Positions 44,847 to 54,456 of a stretch of 64,000 nucleotides of DNA are shown here, piece after piece. Position 1 is the stretch's first letter; every line of letters starts with the position of its first letter. The DNA comes from Microbacterium yannicii PS01 (lineage in GTDB: Bacteria; Actinomycetota; Actinomycetes; Actinomycetales; Microbacteriaceae): assembly GCF_000304335.1 (NCBI RefSeq), contig NZ_CAJF01000007.1, positions 62,001-126,000 of the forward strand, given 5' to 3'. Below the pieces are notes generated by a model, which saw only the letters and a list, made by a program, of their open reading frames with translations, was not told the DNA's origin and made no database searches. The position numbers were made by a program, and so were the translations under genes.

Positions 44847-44925
44847 CCCCAGCAGCGGCCCGACAGTTCCGCGCTCCCTTGTCAAGGGGTCGGCCGAGCC
44901 GGCCGCCACGTCGTAGCGTCGGCCC

Positions 44926-45225
44926 ATGAATCCCGATGACAAGACCCGCTTCGCGGCGGGCGAGACCGACGAGATGCCTCCCGCCCCCCAGCGCACCCAG
45001 CTGTCGGAGCAGGAATCGCTGCGCAAGGACATGAGCTACAGCCCCGCGAGCGAGACCGAGACGCAGCGCAAGCAGGCCGACCCGCTCCCCGACACCGTCG
45101 ATGACGACATCGACCCGGCGGATGTGCGCGCCGTGCCGGGCACCGGAGGCCCCGACGACACCGGAGACGTCGAGGTCGACCCCGAGGACCTCAACCTGCC
45201 CGGCCGGTCCTCGACGTCGCCGTGA
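44926..45225 (+). CDS. Small acidic, probably disordered protein
   Basis: 99 aa, rich in Asp, Glu, Pro and Thr with no hydrophobic core (for example DTVDDDIDPADVRAVPGTGG). It matches the style of hydrophilic stress-related small proteins in Microbacteriaceae, but no family was recognised. The stop overlaps the GTG of the following SDR gene. Confidence 0.55.
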   Translation: MNPDDKTRFAAGETDEMPPAPQRTQLSEQESLRKDMSYSPASETETQRKQADPLPDTVDDDIDPADVRAVPGTGGPDDTGDVEVDPEDLNLPGRSSTSP

Positions 45226-46193
45226 GCCCTCACGCCCGGACCTCCCGGGAAGGGCCGGTCGTGGTGATCACCGGTGCCTCCAGCGGGATCGGGCGTGCCA
45301 CAGCCCGGGAGTACGCGCGTGCCGGTGCACGACTCGTGCTGGCAGCGCGGAGCAGATCGGCCCTCGACACGGTGGTGGAGGAATGCCGCGGGCTTGGAGC
45401 GCAGGCGGTCGCGGTCCCCACAGACGTCTCGCGTGAAGCGGAGACGCGCGCTCTCGCCGCGTCGGCGGTGGGCGAGTTCGGTCGCATCGACGTCTGGGTG
45501 GGCAACGCGGGTGTCTTCAGCTACGGCGGCTTCGAGGACACTCCGTCGAGGGTCTTCCGCCAGGTCGTGGAAACGAACCTGATGGGCCAGGTGCATGGCG
45601 CCCGCGCGGTGCTGCCCTACTTCCGTCGGCAGGGGAGCGGCGCGCTCGTCCTCGTCGGCTCTCTGTACTCGCGCGTGGGGTCGGCGGAGATCTCGCCCTA
45701 CGTCACGAGCAAGTTCGGGCTGCTCGGTTTCGCCGAGACACTCCGGCAGGAGCTGCGAGGAAGCGGCATCCGGCTCCGACTCATCCTTCCCGCCACGATC
45801 GACACCCCGATCTATCAGCACGCGGCGAACGTGACGCTCCGGCACGTTCACCCACTGCCTCCCGCGTCATCTCCGCGGCGTGTCGCGCGCGCGATCCTGC
45901 GAGCACCGGACCGCCGCCGATTCGCGACGTTCGTCGGCCAGTTCCAGCGAAGCGCGATCCTGCTGCATCGGGCCTCGCCCCGGGCATACGATGCGGTCTC
46001 CTCATTCCTCGTGCGCCGCGTGGAGCTCCGCGGAAGCGGTGCAGAGGTCACCGTAGGCACGGTGCTCGAATCGAGCGGCGAGGCAGGCCCGGTCACCGGC
46101 GGATGGCGTTCCGGCCGCCGACGCGCGGTCGCCGCTACGGCGCTCGCCGCCGCGCTCGCCGTGGCGGCTGCCCCGCTCGCGCGCCGACGATGA
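45222..46193 (+). CDS. SDR-family oxidoreductase
   Basis: 323 aa. VVVITGASSGIGRATAREYARAG is the TGxxxGxG cofactor motif, and the catalytic Ser-Tyr-Lys are in LVLVGSLYSRVGSAEISPYVTSKFG. The C-terminus has a short hydrophobic stretch (ATALAAALAVAAAPLA), so it may be tail-anchored to the membrane. The start GTG overlaps the previous stop. Substrate unknown. Confidence 0.9.
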   Translation: MSPHARTSREGPVVVITGASSGIGRATAREYARAGARLVLAARSRSALDTVVEECRGLGAQAVAVPTDVSREAETRALAASAVGEFGRIDVWVGNAGVFSYGGFEDTPSRVFRQVVETNLMGQVHGARAVLPYFRRQGSGALVLVGSLYSRVGSAEISPYVTSKFGLLGFAETLRQELRGSGIRLRLILPATIDTPIYQHAANVTLRHVHPLPPASSPRRVARAILRAPDRRRFATFVGQFQRSAILLHRASPRAYDAVSSFLVRRVELRGSGAEVTVGTVLESSGEAGPVTGGWRSGRRRAVAATALAAALAVAAAPLARRR

Positions 46194-46227
46194 GCAGCGC
46201 ACCCGACCGCGCTCGGGCCAGCACGGG

Positions 46228-46734
46228 TCAGCGGAACCCTTCGGTCTGCGTCCGCTCGTCCGCCACGCGCACGCCGTAGCGGTACGAGAGCTTGCCGCCG
46301 AGCCAGCCCGAGACGCCCAGCGCGCCCAGCCCGACGATGCTGAGGATGAAGCCGAGGATGCTCACGTCGTCGTCGTCAGCCGACCAGCGCACCAGCAGGT
46401 TGACGACGAAGAGCACCGTCACCCCCAGGTTGAGAGCCATGTGGACGGTCGCCGTCTTGCGTGCGGCCGTCCCGCGCGCGAGCTGGCTGTAGTCGAGAAA
46501 CCCGACGCCCGCGGCGAGCACGGCGCCCACCAACCCGATGAGGATCAGCACCCGCGCGCCCGCGACCCAGGGCTCGGGGTCGTCGGATACGAGTCCGATG
46601 ATGTCGAAGATGAGACTGGCGACCCATGCCCCGATCGGGATGGTCACGAGGATCGGATGGAACGGGTGGCCGTAGGGGCCGGCCACGGCCGAGCGGGGAC
46701 GCTTGGCGCGCTGCTGCGGAGTGGTCTCTGACAT
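46228..46734 (-). CDS. DUF2231-family membrane protein
   Basis: 168 aa. GPYGHPFHPILVTIPIGAWVASLIFDI has the conserved His pair of DUF2231, followed by three more hydrophobic segments. Function is unknown; the His residues might bind a metal or haem. The ATG at 46734 is chosen over the GTG at 46752. Divergent from the catalase gene, with about 230 bp between. Confidence 0.82.
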   Translation of the reverse strand: MSETTPQQRAKRPRSAVAGPYGHPFHPILVTIPIGAWVASLIFDIIGLVSDDPEPWVAGARVLILIGLVGAVLAAGVGFLDYSQLARGTAARKTATVHMALNLGVTVLFVVNLLVRWSADDDDVSILGFILSIVGLGALGVSGWLGGKLSYRYGVRVADERTQTEGFR

Positions 46735-46967
46735 TTCGGCGTTTCCCTTCACGTTGGTCGACCGATGCCGGTGCTGACCTCCAGTGAAATGCCTGTGCGC
46801 CCGATCGCCAGGGGGCTTGCGTCCCGCGCCGCCGATGTGCCAGCGGAGGCTACTCGGCTCGCTGTCGTGACGCCACCCCCTCGGGGGATCTGCCTGCGCG
46901 TACGTAGCCTCGCCGAACGTCGATCGCCCGGATCGGCGAGGGGGATGACAGTGACAAGGAGCGGTTG

Positions 46968-47849
46968 ATGTTCTTCCACAAGCAGGAGTTGCAGTTCGCG
47001 GCGAGCCCGGCCAAGCCCGACGCGATCTTCGCGCGACGGTTGCAGGAGGTGCTCGGAGGGCAGTACGGCGAGATCACCGTCGCCATGCAGTACGGCTTCC
47101 AGTCATGGAACTGCCACATCCCCGGCAAGTACCGCGATCTTCTGTACGGCATCGGCGCTGAGGAGTTCGGCCATGTCGAGATGCTCGCGATCATGATCGC
47201 GCAGCTGCTGGAGAAGGCGCCGGTCGAGCAGTCCGAGGCCGCAGCGGCCTCGGATCCCGTCCTCGGCGCCGTGATCGGCGGCATGGACGTGCAGGCGGCC
47301 ATCGTCGCGGGTGCCGGAGTGCGGCCCGTCGACAGCAACGGCAATCCCTGGCAGGGCTCGTACATCACCGCCAGCGGCAACCTGCTGGCCGACTTCACCG
47401 CGAACGCGAATGCCGAGATGCAGGGTCGGGTTCAGGTGGCGAGGATCTACAACATGACCGACGACCACGGCGTCCGCGAGCTGTTGTCGTTCCTGCTGGC
47501 GCGAGACACCATGCATCAGAACCAGTGGATCCGGGCCGCCCAGGAACTGCATGACGAGGGCGTGGAGGATCTTCCGGTGCCGAGCAACTTCCCGCTGTCG
47601 CAGGAGCAGCGCGACGTCGCGTACGAGTACATCAACTTCTCGGACGGCGCCGCCGCTGCGGAAGGCACCTGGGCTTCGGGGCCCACGCCGGACGGCAAGG
47701 GCGAATTCACCTACCTCGAAGGGCCCGAGACCTCGGTTCCGATGCCGCCGCCGACGCAGCCGGACCCCCGCTTCTACGGCACGGACGGCAAGCCGAACAT
47801 CGTCGACAAGGCGACCGGCGTGATCAAGGACAAGCTCAGCGAGAAGTGA
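46968..47849 (+). CDS. Manganese (non-haem) catalase
   Basis: 293 aa of the dimanganese catalase family, which disproportionates H2O2. Metal-ligand residues are in view: E35 in YGEITVAMQY, E65/E66 and H69 in AEEFGHVEML, and the second pair in NANAEMQGRVQVARIYNMTDDHGVRELLSFLLARDTMHQNQ. AAGGAG is 6 nt before the ATG. The C-terminal 60 residues carry the usual Pro-rich extension. Confidence 0.93.
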   Translation: MFFHKQELQFAASPAKPDAIFARRLQEVLGGQYGEITVAMQYGFQSWNCHIPGKYRDLLYGIGAEEFGHVEMLAIMIAQLLEKAPVEQSEAAAASDPVLGAVIGGMDVQAAIVAGAGVRPVDSNGNPWQGSYITASGNLLADFTANANAEMQGRVQVARIYNMTDDHGVRELLSFLLARDTMHQNQWIRAAQELHDEGVEDLPVPSNFPLSQEQRDVAYEYINFSDGAAAAEGTWASGPTPDGKGEFTYLEGPETSVPMPPPTQPDPRFYGTDGKPNIVDKATGVIKDKLSEK

Positions 47850-47868
47850 GCCCCCGCCGAGGGCCCCG

Positions 47869-48459
47869 TCAGGCTTTCGGCCACTCGATGAGGAGCAGAC
47901 CCTGCTTGGTGTCGGCGAGCTTGACCCAGCCGTCGCCGAACAGGTAAGTCATGCCATACCCCTCTTCGTCGGTGGAGATCGTCGTGTCGGGGCTCTCGGT
48001 GATGTACACGCCCTCGGGACCCTCTTCTCGCAGCCACCCCTGGTCGATCAGCTCCGCCTGAGCGTCGGCGGCATCGCTCCCCGAGATGCGGGCCCATCCG
48101 AACATCTGACCGTGGTCGCCGGCAGGGCCCTCGAAGTCGGCCCACACGCACTGCATGCCATCGGTGACCTCGAGGCTGCCGATGTAGAGCGGCTCGGCCT
48201 GCGACGTCAGACCCTGACTCTCGAAGTCCGCGACGACCGACTCCGCGATGAGCGTCTCGCACGACGGGTCCTCGTCGCTCGCCGGTTCCGCAGTGGGCGT
48301 CGCGCTCGGCTCGGGCGCGGCCTCTGTCGGTGTCGGGGCAATGTCGGTCGCTTGCGGCGTCGCAGGCTCGGGCGATCCGGCGCACCCGGTCAGCAGAAGG
48401 GTCGCGGTCATGGCGGCCGCCACCAGGGCACCGAGGTGGAAGCGTGTGGGAGGCGTCAC
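47869..48459 (-). CDS. Secreted lipoprotein
   Basis: 196 aa from a GTG. The signal peptide has lipobox LLLTGC at about residue 26, then an Ala/Pro/Thr-rich linker and a folded domain of about 130 residues with two Cys (PSCETL and MQCVWADF). No enzyme motif was seen. It converges with the catalase gene. The 3' end WVKLADTKQGLLLIEWPKA is hydrophobic but not a membrane helix. Confidence 0.8.
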   Translation of the reverse strand: MTPPTRFHLGALVAAAMTATLLLTGCAGSPEPATPQATDIAPTPTEAAPEPSATPTAEPASDEDPSCETLIAESVVADFESQGLTSQAEPLYIGSLEVTDGMQCVWADFEGPAGDHGQMFGWARISGSDAADAQAELIDQGWLREEGPEGVYITESPDTTISTDEEGYGMTYLFGDGWVKLADTKQGLLLIEWPKA

Positions 48460-48501
48460 GGGTTCTCCGGAAGTGTGGGGGAGGCGGGCAGGAGGAGAAG
48501 C

Positions 48502-49329
48502 TCAGGGGCGGTGCAGAAGGTCGAGGAACGCGTCGTGCAGCACGCGATTCGTCGCGAGCGAGGAGAGCTCTGAGAGGGAGTCGCGGCCATCGAACGAGGT
48601 GAAGCGCCCGCCCGCCTCGGTGACGATCGGCACGAGCGCGGCGATGTCGTACTCCTTGACGCCGAACTCCGCGACGAACTCGAGCCGGCCTTCGGCAAGG
48701 AGCATGTACGGCCAGGCGTCGCCGTAGCCGCGGTCGCGCCAGACGGCGGCGGTCAGGCGCTCGAGGGCATCGAGTCTGCCGGCATCGCGCCACTGGCCGA
48801 TGCTCTGAAAGCTGACGCTCGAGTCCTCGAGACGGTCGATGGTCGAGACCGCGAGGCGCACGGGATCACCCGAGGCGGAGGCGGTCCACGCGCCATGCCC
48901 GGTGGCCGCCCACCAGCGGCGGCCGATCGCCGGCTGGCTCGCCACCCCGACGCGCGGCACGCCGTCGATCGCGAGTGCGATCAGGGTCGTCCACATCGGG
49001 ATGCCCTTGAGGTAGTTGGCGGTGCCGTCGATCGGGTCGATGATCCATTGACGGCTGGACTGGCCGGTGACGCCGAACTCCTCGCCGAAGATGCTGTCGC
49101 CGGGACGCTCGGCCTCGAGCAGCGAGCGGATCGCCTGCTCGGTCGCGAGGTCTGCCTCGGTGACGTGAGTGGCGTCCGCCTTCGTGCGGATCTCGAGATC
49201 GGCGGCATCGAAGCGCTGCATGGAGGCGGCGTCCGCGGCGTCGGCGAGGCGGAGCGCGAGTGCCAGATCGGCCTCCAGGTCTCCCGGGAACGGCGCGTCG
49301 AACGTCGGCTGGGGGAGGGGGGAGGTCAC
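48502..49329 (-). CDS. Inositol-monophosphatase-family phosphatase (HisN/SuhB-like)
   Basis: 275 aa. The metal-binding motifs are visible: GEEFG and DPIDGTANYLKG, with YGDAWPYMLLAEGR and VKEYDIAALVPIVTEAGG later. In actinobacteria this pattern includes histidinol-phosphatase (HisN) and inositol monophosphatases, which cannot be separated by eye. GTG at 49329 (MTSPLPQPTFDAP) was chosen; earlier starts would extend toward tRNA-Lys without similarity. Confidence 0.9.
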   Translation of the reverse strand: MTSPLPQPTFDAPFPGDLEADLALALRLADAADAASMQRFDAADLEIRTKADATHVTEADLATEQAIRSLLEAERPGDSIFGEEFGVTGQSSRQWIIDPIDGTANYLKGIPMWTTLIALAIDGVPRVGVASQPAIGRRWWAATGHGAWTASASGDPVRLAVSTIDRLEDSSVSFQSIGQWRDAGRLDALERLTAAVWRDRGYGDAWPYMLLAEGRLEFVAEFGVKEYDIAALVPIVTEAGGRFTSFDGRDSLSELSSLATNRVLHDAFLDLLHRP

Positions 49330-49424
49330 GCCCACAAGGATATCCGGCGCATCCCCGGCTCGATTTTTCGTTGACGCAATCGTGATGGTAATGTTGACCC
49401 TCGGTTCGCCCCATAGCGAACCAC

Positions 49425-49500
49425 GCACCTCTAGCTCAATCGGCAGAGCAACTGACTCTTAATCAGTGGGTTCTGGGTTCAAGTCCCAGGGGGTGCACCA
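49425..49500 (+). tRNA. tRNA-Lys (anticodon CTT)
   Basis: A complete cloverleaf: acceptor GCACCTC paired with GGGGTGC, D arm GCTCAATCGGCAGAGC, anticodon stem CTGAC/ATCAG around the loop TCTTA (CTT, Lys), T arm TCTGGGTTCAAGTCCCAGG, and an encoded CCA end. Confidence 0.97.
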
Positions 49501-49504
49501 CAGT

Positions 49505-49531
49505 GAAGGGCGGTCCGTCGGACCGCCCTTC
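49505..49531 (+). terminator. Rho-independent terminator after tRNA-Lys
   Basis: Perfect inverted repeat GAAGGGCGGTCCG / CGGACCGCCCTTC around a single T, followed by TCTTCGTTTTCC. A canonical stem with a T-rich tail 5 bp after the tRNA. Confidence 0.85.
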
Positions 49532-49702
49532 TCTTCGTTTTCCGGTGCGCTGCCCGTGTCCCGATTTCATAACGACGGCATACGGCATCCGCCCCGAGAC
49601 TTGACCCCGCGCCCCGCAGTTCATAGATTGCAAGAACCTGAATCGGTTCTCAGGTTGAGCCTTGCGGCTCGCCCCCTCCTTCCAATGGCGAAAGGCACGC
49701 AC

Positions 49703-50905
49703 ATGCGGGTATCGAAGAAGTTGCTCCTGGGTTCCGCGGTCGCCGCCGCGGCGCTGACTCTTGCGGCCTGCGCGCCGACGGCCGGTGCTCCAAGCGGGGA
49801 GACCACCGACGACGCGAGACTGGACGAAGTCACGGTCGGCGTCGTCACCAGCGAGTCCGGACCCCTCGCAGGATACGGGCAGCAGTACCTCGACGCGTTC
49901 GAAGCGGGGCTGGACTATGCCACCGATGGCACCGGCGAGATCGACGGCACCACGATCACCGTGGAGCACCGCGATGACGCCGGCGATCCCGACAAGGCCG
50001 TCACCGCCGTCAAGGAGCTCATCGGCGAGGGCGTGAACATCATCGCGGGAACGGCTTCGTCGGGTGTCGCGCTCGCGGTGGCGGAGCAGGCCGCACAGAA
50101 TCAGGTTCTCTACATCTCGGGCCCGGCGGCGGCCGATGCGATCACCGGGATCAACGACTACACCTTCCGCTCGGGGCGGCAGAGCGCCCAGGATGTGGCG
50201 ACGGCCGGTACGTTCCTCGACGACATCGAGGGCAAGAAGGTCGCCGTGTTCGCGCAGGACAACGCGTTCGGCCAGGGCAACGTCGCCGCGGTCGAGGCGA
50301 TCCTCGGCGGGCAGGGCGCGACGGTCGAGGCCGTGCTCGTGGCCGAGGATGCGACCGAGTTCACCCCGTTCGCGCAGCAGGTGCTGGCCGGCGCTCCGGA
50401 CCTCGTGTTCGTCGCCTGGGCCGGTGCGACGTCGGGCGCGATGTGGCAGGCGATGAGCCAGCAGGGCGTTCTCGACGAGATTCCCGTCGTGACCGGTCTC
50501 GGTGATGCGGCCACGTTCGGTGCGTACGGCGAGGCGTCCGAGAAGATCGACTTCCTGAACCACTACTTCCCGGCAGCCCCCGACAACGACGTCAACACCG
50601 CGATGGTGGAGGCGATCGAAGCGGCGGGCGGTACGCCTGACCTGTTCAGCCCCGACGGGTTCAATGCGGCCATCATGATCGTCCACGCGATCCAGGAAGG
50701 CCACGGCGACGTCGATGCGATGGTGTCGGCGCTCGAGGGCTTCGAGTTCGAGGGTCCGAAGGGCACGATGACCGTGCGCGAGAGCGACCACGCGCTGGTC
50801 CAGGAGATGTATCAGGTCAAGCTCGTCGCCGATGGTGCCGGCTTCGTCCCCGAGCTCGTCGACACCGTGGCGGCGGACGAGGTCGCGCCGGCCGAGGCCG
50901 AGTGA
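49703..50905 (+). CDS. livK: Branched-chain amino-acid-type ABC transporter substrate-binding lipoprotein
   Basis: 400 aa. A lipoprotein signal with lipobox LTLAAC (about residue 22) anchors it outside the membrane. The periplasmic-binding type I fold follows (VGVVTSESGPLAGYGQQYLDAFEAG, VKELIGEGVNIIAGTASSG). AAAGG is 7 nt before the ATG. LivK-like proteins bind Leu/Ile/Val, but many in this family bind aromatic acids, urea or amides, and the genes downstream suggest a carboxylic acid. The GTG of livG overlaps its stop. Confidence 0.93.
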   Translation: MRVSKKLLLGSAVAAAALTLAACAPTAGAPSGETTDDARLDEVTVGVVTSESGPLAGYGQQYLDAFEAGLDYATDGTGEIDGTTITVEHRDDAGDPDKAVTAVKELIGEGVNIIAGTASSGVALAVAEQAAQNQVLYISGPAAADAITGINDYTFRSGRQSAQDVATAGTFLDDIEGKKVAVFAQDNAFGQGNVAAVEAILGGQGATVEAVLVAEDATEFTPFAQQVLAGAPDLVFVAWAGATSGAMWQAMSQQGVLDEIPVVTGLGDAATFGAYGEASEKIDFLNHYFPAAPDNDVNTAMVEAIEAAGGTPDLFSPDGFNAAIMIVHAIQEGHGDVDAMVSALEGFEFEGPKGTMTVRESDHALVQEMYQVKLVADGAGFVPELVDTVAADEVAPAEAE

Positions 50906-51681
50906 GCGCGCGCGGATCCCGGCTGCAGGTCGAGTCGCTCGGCCTGCAGATCGGGGGCGCGACGATCCTGGCGGACGTGGACCTCGACATCGCCGCCGGC
51001 TCGCTCGTGGGTGTCATCGGCCCGAACGGCGCCGGCAAGACCACGCTGTTCAACGCCATATCGGGACTCGTGAAGCCGACGGCCGGCCGCGTGCTGCTGG
51101 ACGACCGCGACATCACGACGGCGTCCGTGCCGGCGCGGGCTCGGGCCGGCCTCGGCCGCACCTTCCAGACCTCGAGCGTCTTCCCGCGGTTGTCGGTGCT
51201 CGAGAACGTGCGCCTCGCGGCGCAGGTCTCGCTGGGCGGATCCGCATCGCTGCTGCGCTTCCCGCGCGGGACGGATGCCGCGACCCGGCTCGCGCTCGAG
51301 AAGCTGGCGGTGGTCGGGCTCGACCACAAGCGCGACTTCGCCGCGGGCGACATCGGCCACGGCGACAAACGCAAGCTCGAGATCGCAGTGCTGCTGGCGA
51401 CGGAGGCGAGCATCGTGCTGCTGGACGAGCCGATGGCGGGCGTCGCCTCGGGCGATGTTCCGGGTCTGGTGGAGAACATCCGCGACATGCAGCGTGAGAA
51501 GGGCTGCACCGTCCTCATGGTCGAGCATCACATCGACGTGCTGATGGGCCTGGTCGACAAGGTCGCGGTGATGTACTTCGGCAGCATCATCGCCTACGAC
51601 ACCCCGCACAACGTGATGAACGATGCGCTCGTGCAGAGCGCCTACCTCGGCACGGGATCGACCGGGACGGCGGCGGCATGA
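50902..51681 (+). CDS. livG: ABC transporter ATPase LivG
   Basis: 259 aa. Walker A GPNGAGKTT, LivG-specific TFQTSSVFPRLSVLENV, and Walker B IVLLDEPMAGVAS; the signature position reads IGHGDKRKLEIA. It is the first of two cytoplasmic ATPases of the LivFGHMK importer. The GTG start and the stop each overlap neighbours by four bases. Confidence 0.93.
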   Translation: MSARGSRLQVESLGLQIGGATILADVDLDIAAGSLVGVIGPNGAGKTTLFNAISGLVKPTAGRVLLDDRDITTASVPARARAGLGRTFQTSSVFPRLSVLENVRLAAQVSLGGSASLLRFPRGTDAATRLALEKLAVVGLDHKRDFAAGDIGHGDKRKLEIAVLLATEASIVLLDEPMAGVASGDVPGLVENIRDMQREKGCTVLMVEHHIDVLMGLVDKVAVMYFGSIIAYDTPHNVMNDALVQSAYLGTGSTGTAAA

Positions 51682-52418
51682 GCGCGCCGGAGCCGATTCT
51701 CTCGGTGAAGGGCCTGCGCTGCACCATCGCCGGCCAACAGGTCGTCGAGGACGTGTCGTTCGATGTGCCGGCGACCGGCATCACCGCGGTGCTCGGGCGC
51801 AACGGGGTGGGAAAGACCTCCACTCTGCGCGGCATCCTCGGTCTCATCCATCGACGGGGGGACGTGCGGCTCGCCGGGGAGCGCATCGACGGGCTCGCGA
51901 CCCACCGCATCGTGCGGCGCGGTGTCGGTTACGTGCCGGAGGACCGTGAGGTCTTCAGCCAGCTCACCGTGGCGGAGAACCTCGCCCTCGCCGAGCGACA
52001 GAAGAACCCCCGGCGCGATCTCGTCGCCCACCTCTTCCCCGACCTCGTCGCGCGCCGCGATCAACGGGCCGGGACCCTCTCGGGCGGTCAGCAGCAGATG
52101 GTGTCGGTCGCCCGCGCCCTCATGAACGACAACCGGCTCCTGCTCGTCGACGAACCGACGAAGGGGCTCGCGCCGAAGATCGTGGCCGAAGTCGCCGACG
52201 CGCTCGCGGCGGCCTCGAAGACCGTGCCGATCCTGCTCGTGGAGCAGAACCTCGAGGTCGTCCGCCGACTCGCCGACGACGCCGTGGTGATCGCCGGCGG
52301 CCGGGTGGTCCACACCGGCAGAGCGCGCGAGATCCTCGACGACGAGGAGCTCACGCGGCGCCTGCTGGGCGTCCACGCAGAGCCCGCAGCCCCTCGCCCC
52401 TCGGAGCCCGCCGCATGA
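51678..52418 (+). CDS. livF: ABC transporter ATPase LivF
   Basis: 246 aa. Walker A GRNGVGKTS, signature LSGGQQQMVSVARAL and Walker B LLLVDEPTKGLAP. VPEDREVFSQLTVAENLALAER is the typical LivF segment. Partner of LivG. Starts and ends in ATGA overlaps. Confidence 0.93.
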   Translation: MSAPEPILSVKGLRCTIAGQQVVEDVSFDVPATGITAVLGRNGVGKTSTLRGILGLIHRRGDVRLAGERIDGLATHRIVRRGVGYVPEDREVFSQLTVAENLALAERQKNPRRDLVAHLFPDLVARRDQRAGTLSGGQQQMVSVARALMNDNRLLLVDEPTKGLAPKIVAEVADALAAASKTVPILLVEQNLEVVRRLADDAVVIAGGRVVHTGRAREILDDEELTRRLLGVHAEPAAPRPSEPAA

Positions 52419-53290
52419 GCGCCATCGTCCTCACACTCATCACCGGCGTCGGCCTGGGTGCGCTGTACTTCCTGGTCGCGAGCGGACTCAGCCTGATCTA
52501 CGGGCTGATGCACGTGCTGAATTTCGCCCACGGCGCGTTCCTCACCCTGAGTGCCTTCATCGGCTTCCTCGTCGCGCAGGCGGTCGGCACCGACTCGTGG
52601 GGATCGTTCCTGCTCTCGGTGCTCGTCGGAGCGGCCGTCGGCGCCGCGTTCGCCACTCTCACCGAGCTCGTCCTCATCCGGCCGCTCTACGAACGGCACA
52701 TCGAGCAGGTGCTCGTCACGGTCGGACTCTCCTTCGCCGCCGTCGCGCTGTTCGAGGGCATCTGGGGAACCGATCCGATCCACATCACAGGTCCGGCATG
52801 GCTGAGGCAGACCACCGACGTCCTAGGCGCGCGCATTCCGAACACGTACTGGGTGCTGATGATCGCCGCGGTGCTCGTCCTCCTGGCGCTCGTGCTCTTC
52901 CTCCAGAAGACGCGCTACGGCATGATCATCCGGGCGGGCGTCGAGAACAGGTCGATGGTCACCGCGCTCGGAATCGATGTGCGCCGGTCGTTCACGCTCG
53001 TCTTCGCGATCGGCGGCGCCGCCGCTGGCATCGGCGGCGTGCTGGCGATGCACTACTCGACCTTCGTGTCGGCGCATCTGGGCCAGACGCTGCTCATCTT
53101 CGCGTTCATCGTCACCGTCGTCGGCGGCCTCGGATCGCTCACGGGTGCGGCCGTCGCCTCCGTCCTCGTCGCGGTGCTGCAGCAGTTCGCCAACTTCTAC
53201 CTCGGCGGCACGGGTGACTTCATCGTCGTGATCCTGCTCGCTGTCGTGCTGCTGGTGCGGCCGGCCGGACTGCTGGGGAGGAAAGCATGA
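52415..53290 (+). CDS. livH: ABC transporter permease LivH
   Basis: 291 aa with about eight hydrophobic helices. ASGLSLIYGLMHVLNFAHGAFLTLSAFIGF near the N-terminus and TRYGMIIRAGVENRSMVTALGIDVRR are LivH hallmarks. Forms the membrane channel with LivM. Coupled to livM by ATGA. Confidence 0.93.
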   Translation: MSAIVLTLITGVGLGALYFLVASGLSLIYGLMHVLNFAHGAFLTLSAFIGFLVAQAVGTDSWGSFLLSVLVGAAVGAAFATLTELVLIRPLYERHIEQVLVTVGLSFAAVALFEGIWGTDPIHITGPAWLRQTTDVLGARIPNTYWVLMIAAVLVLLALVLFLQKTRYGMIIRAGVENRSMVTALGIDVRRSFTLVFAIGGAAAGIGGVLAMHYSTFVSAHLGQTLLIFAFIVTVVGGLGSLTGAAVASVLVAVLQQFANFYLGGTGDFIVVILLAVVLLVRPAGLLGRKA

Positions 53291-54456
53291 CGCTTCGACA
53301 GGCGCGACCGCAGGAGCCGGCGCAGCGGACGGCACAACGACCCGGCGCCGGCTCCCGGACCCGGATCATTCCGGTGGCCGTGGGAGCCGCGCTTACCGTC
53401 TTCATGGCGATCCTTCCCCTGCTGAACCTCTCGCTTCCCGGCATCCTCCCCACCCCCACCTACATGCCCGGCACTCTGGCTCTGCTGTCCCTGTGCATGG
53501 TGTTCGCCGCGCTCGCGCTCTCGTACAACCTGCTGCTGGGATCGGGAGGGATGCTGTCGTTCGGGCACGCCCTCTACTTCGGCGCCGGGGCCTACGGCCT
53601 CGGCGTCGCGCTCGACCTCTTCGGCGTGCCGCTGTGGCCCGGCATCTTCGTGGCGCTCATCGGCGGCATGGTGATCGCGCTGATCACCGGCGCTGTCTCG
53701 ATGCGGGTGTCGGGCATCCCCTTCGCGATGGTCACCCTCGCCTTCGCGCAGGCCGGCTCGGTGCTCGTGCGCCGCAACTCGCAGATCACCGGCGGCGAAG
53801 AGGGCCTGAGCCTGAAGACGACGCTGGTGCCGGACTTCCTCATCGGCGTCGTCAACACGCGGAACCTCTACTGGTTCGCGCTCGCGGTGCTCGTCCTGGT
53901 CTATCTGGTCACGCTCTGGGTCGACACCTCGCGGCTGGGACACCTCGCTCGCGCGACGCGCGAGAACGAGGAGCGGGTGCGGGTACTGGGTCTGTCGCCC
54001 TACCGCGTGCGACTGGTCGTCTTCGTGATCGCGGCTGGTCTGGCGAGCCTCGCCGGCGTGGCGTACATGCTGCTGCAGTCGGGCACCGCGCCCCGAGCTG
54101 TCTCGGCCGACCTCACGATCACGATCCTCGTGATGGTGGTGCTGGGTGGCGTGGGATTCCGGTGGGGTGCCATCGTTGGCGGTGTGCTGTACACGCTCCT
54201 CGACCAGCGGCTCACCGTGCTGGCGGGGTCGGACGCCATCGCCGGCCTTCCCGATGTGCTGCGCGTTCCGCTGTCCGAGCCGCTGTTCATCCTGGGCGTG
54301 CTGTTCATCCTGGTGGTGATGTTCCTTCCCGGAGGAATCGCGGGCACGATCGACGCCGCGATCCGTCGCCGTCGGGGCGAGCGGGCCCGTACCGCCCTGC
54401 GGCAGCTCGACGATGCCGAGGACTCGGCCGAGACCCCCGTCGAGGTGCGAGCATGA
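53287..54456 (+). CDS. livM: ABC transporter permease LivM
   Basis: 389 aa. A basic N-terminal tail, then about nine helices; SYNLLLGSGGMLSFGHALYFGAGAY and RLGHLARATRENEERVRVLGLSPYRVRLVVFVIAAG are the LivM family blocks. It ends with a charged cytoplasmic tail. Its stop overlaps the ATG of the acyl-CoA ligase, tying transport to substrate activation. Confidence 0.93.
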   Translation: MTLRQARPQEPAQRTAQRPGAGSRTRIIPVAVGAALTVFMAILPLLNLSLPGILPTPTYMPGTLALLSLCMVFAALALSYNLLLGSGGMLSFGHALYFGAGAYGLGVALDLFGVPLWPGIFVALIGGMVIALITGAVSMRVSGIPFAMVTLAFAQAGSVLVRRNSQITGGEEGLSLKTTLVPDFLIGVVNTRNLYWFALAVLVLVYLVTLWVDTSRLGHLARATRENEERVRVLGLSPYRVRLVVFVIAAGLASLAGVAYMLLQSGTAPRAVSADLTITILVMVVLGGVGFRWGAIVGGVLYTLLDQRLTVLAGSDAIAGLPDVLRVPLSEPLFILGVLFILVVMFLPGGIAGTIDAAIRRRRGERARTALRQLDDAEDSAETPVEVRA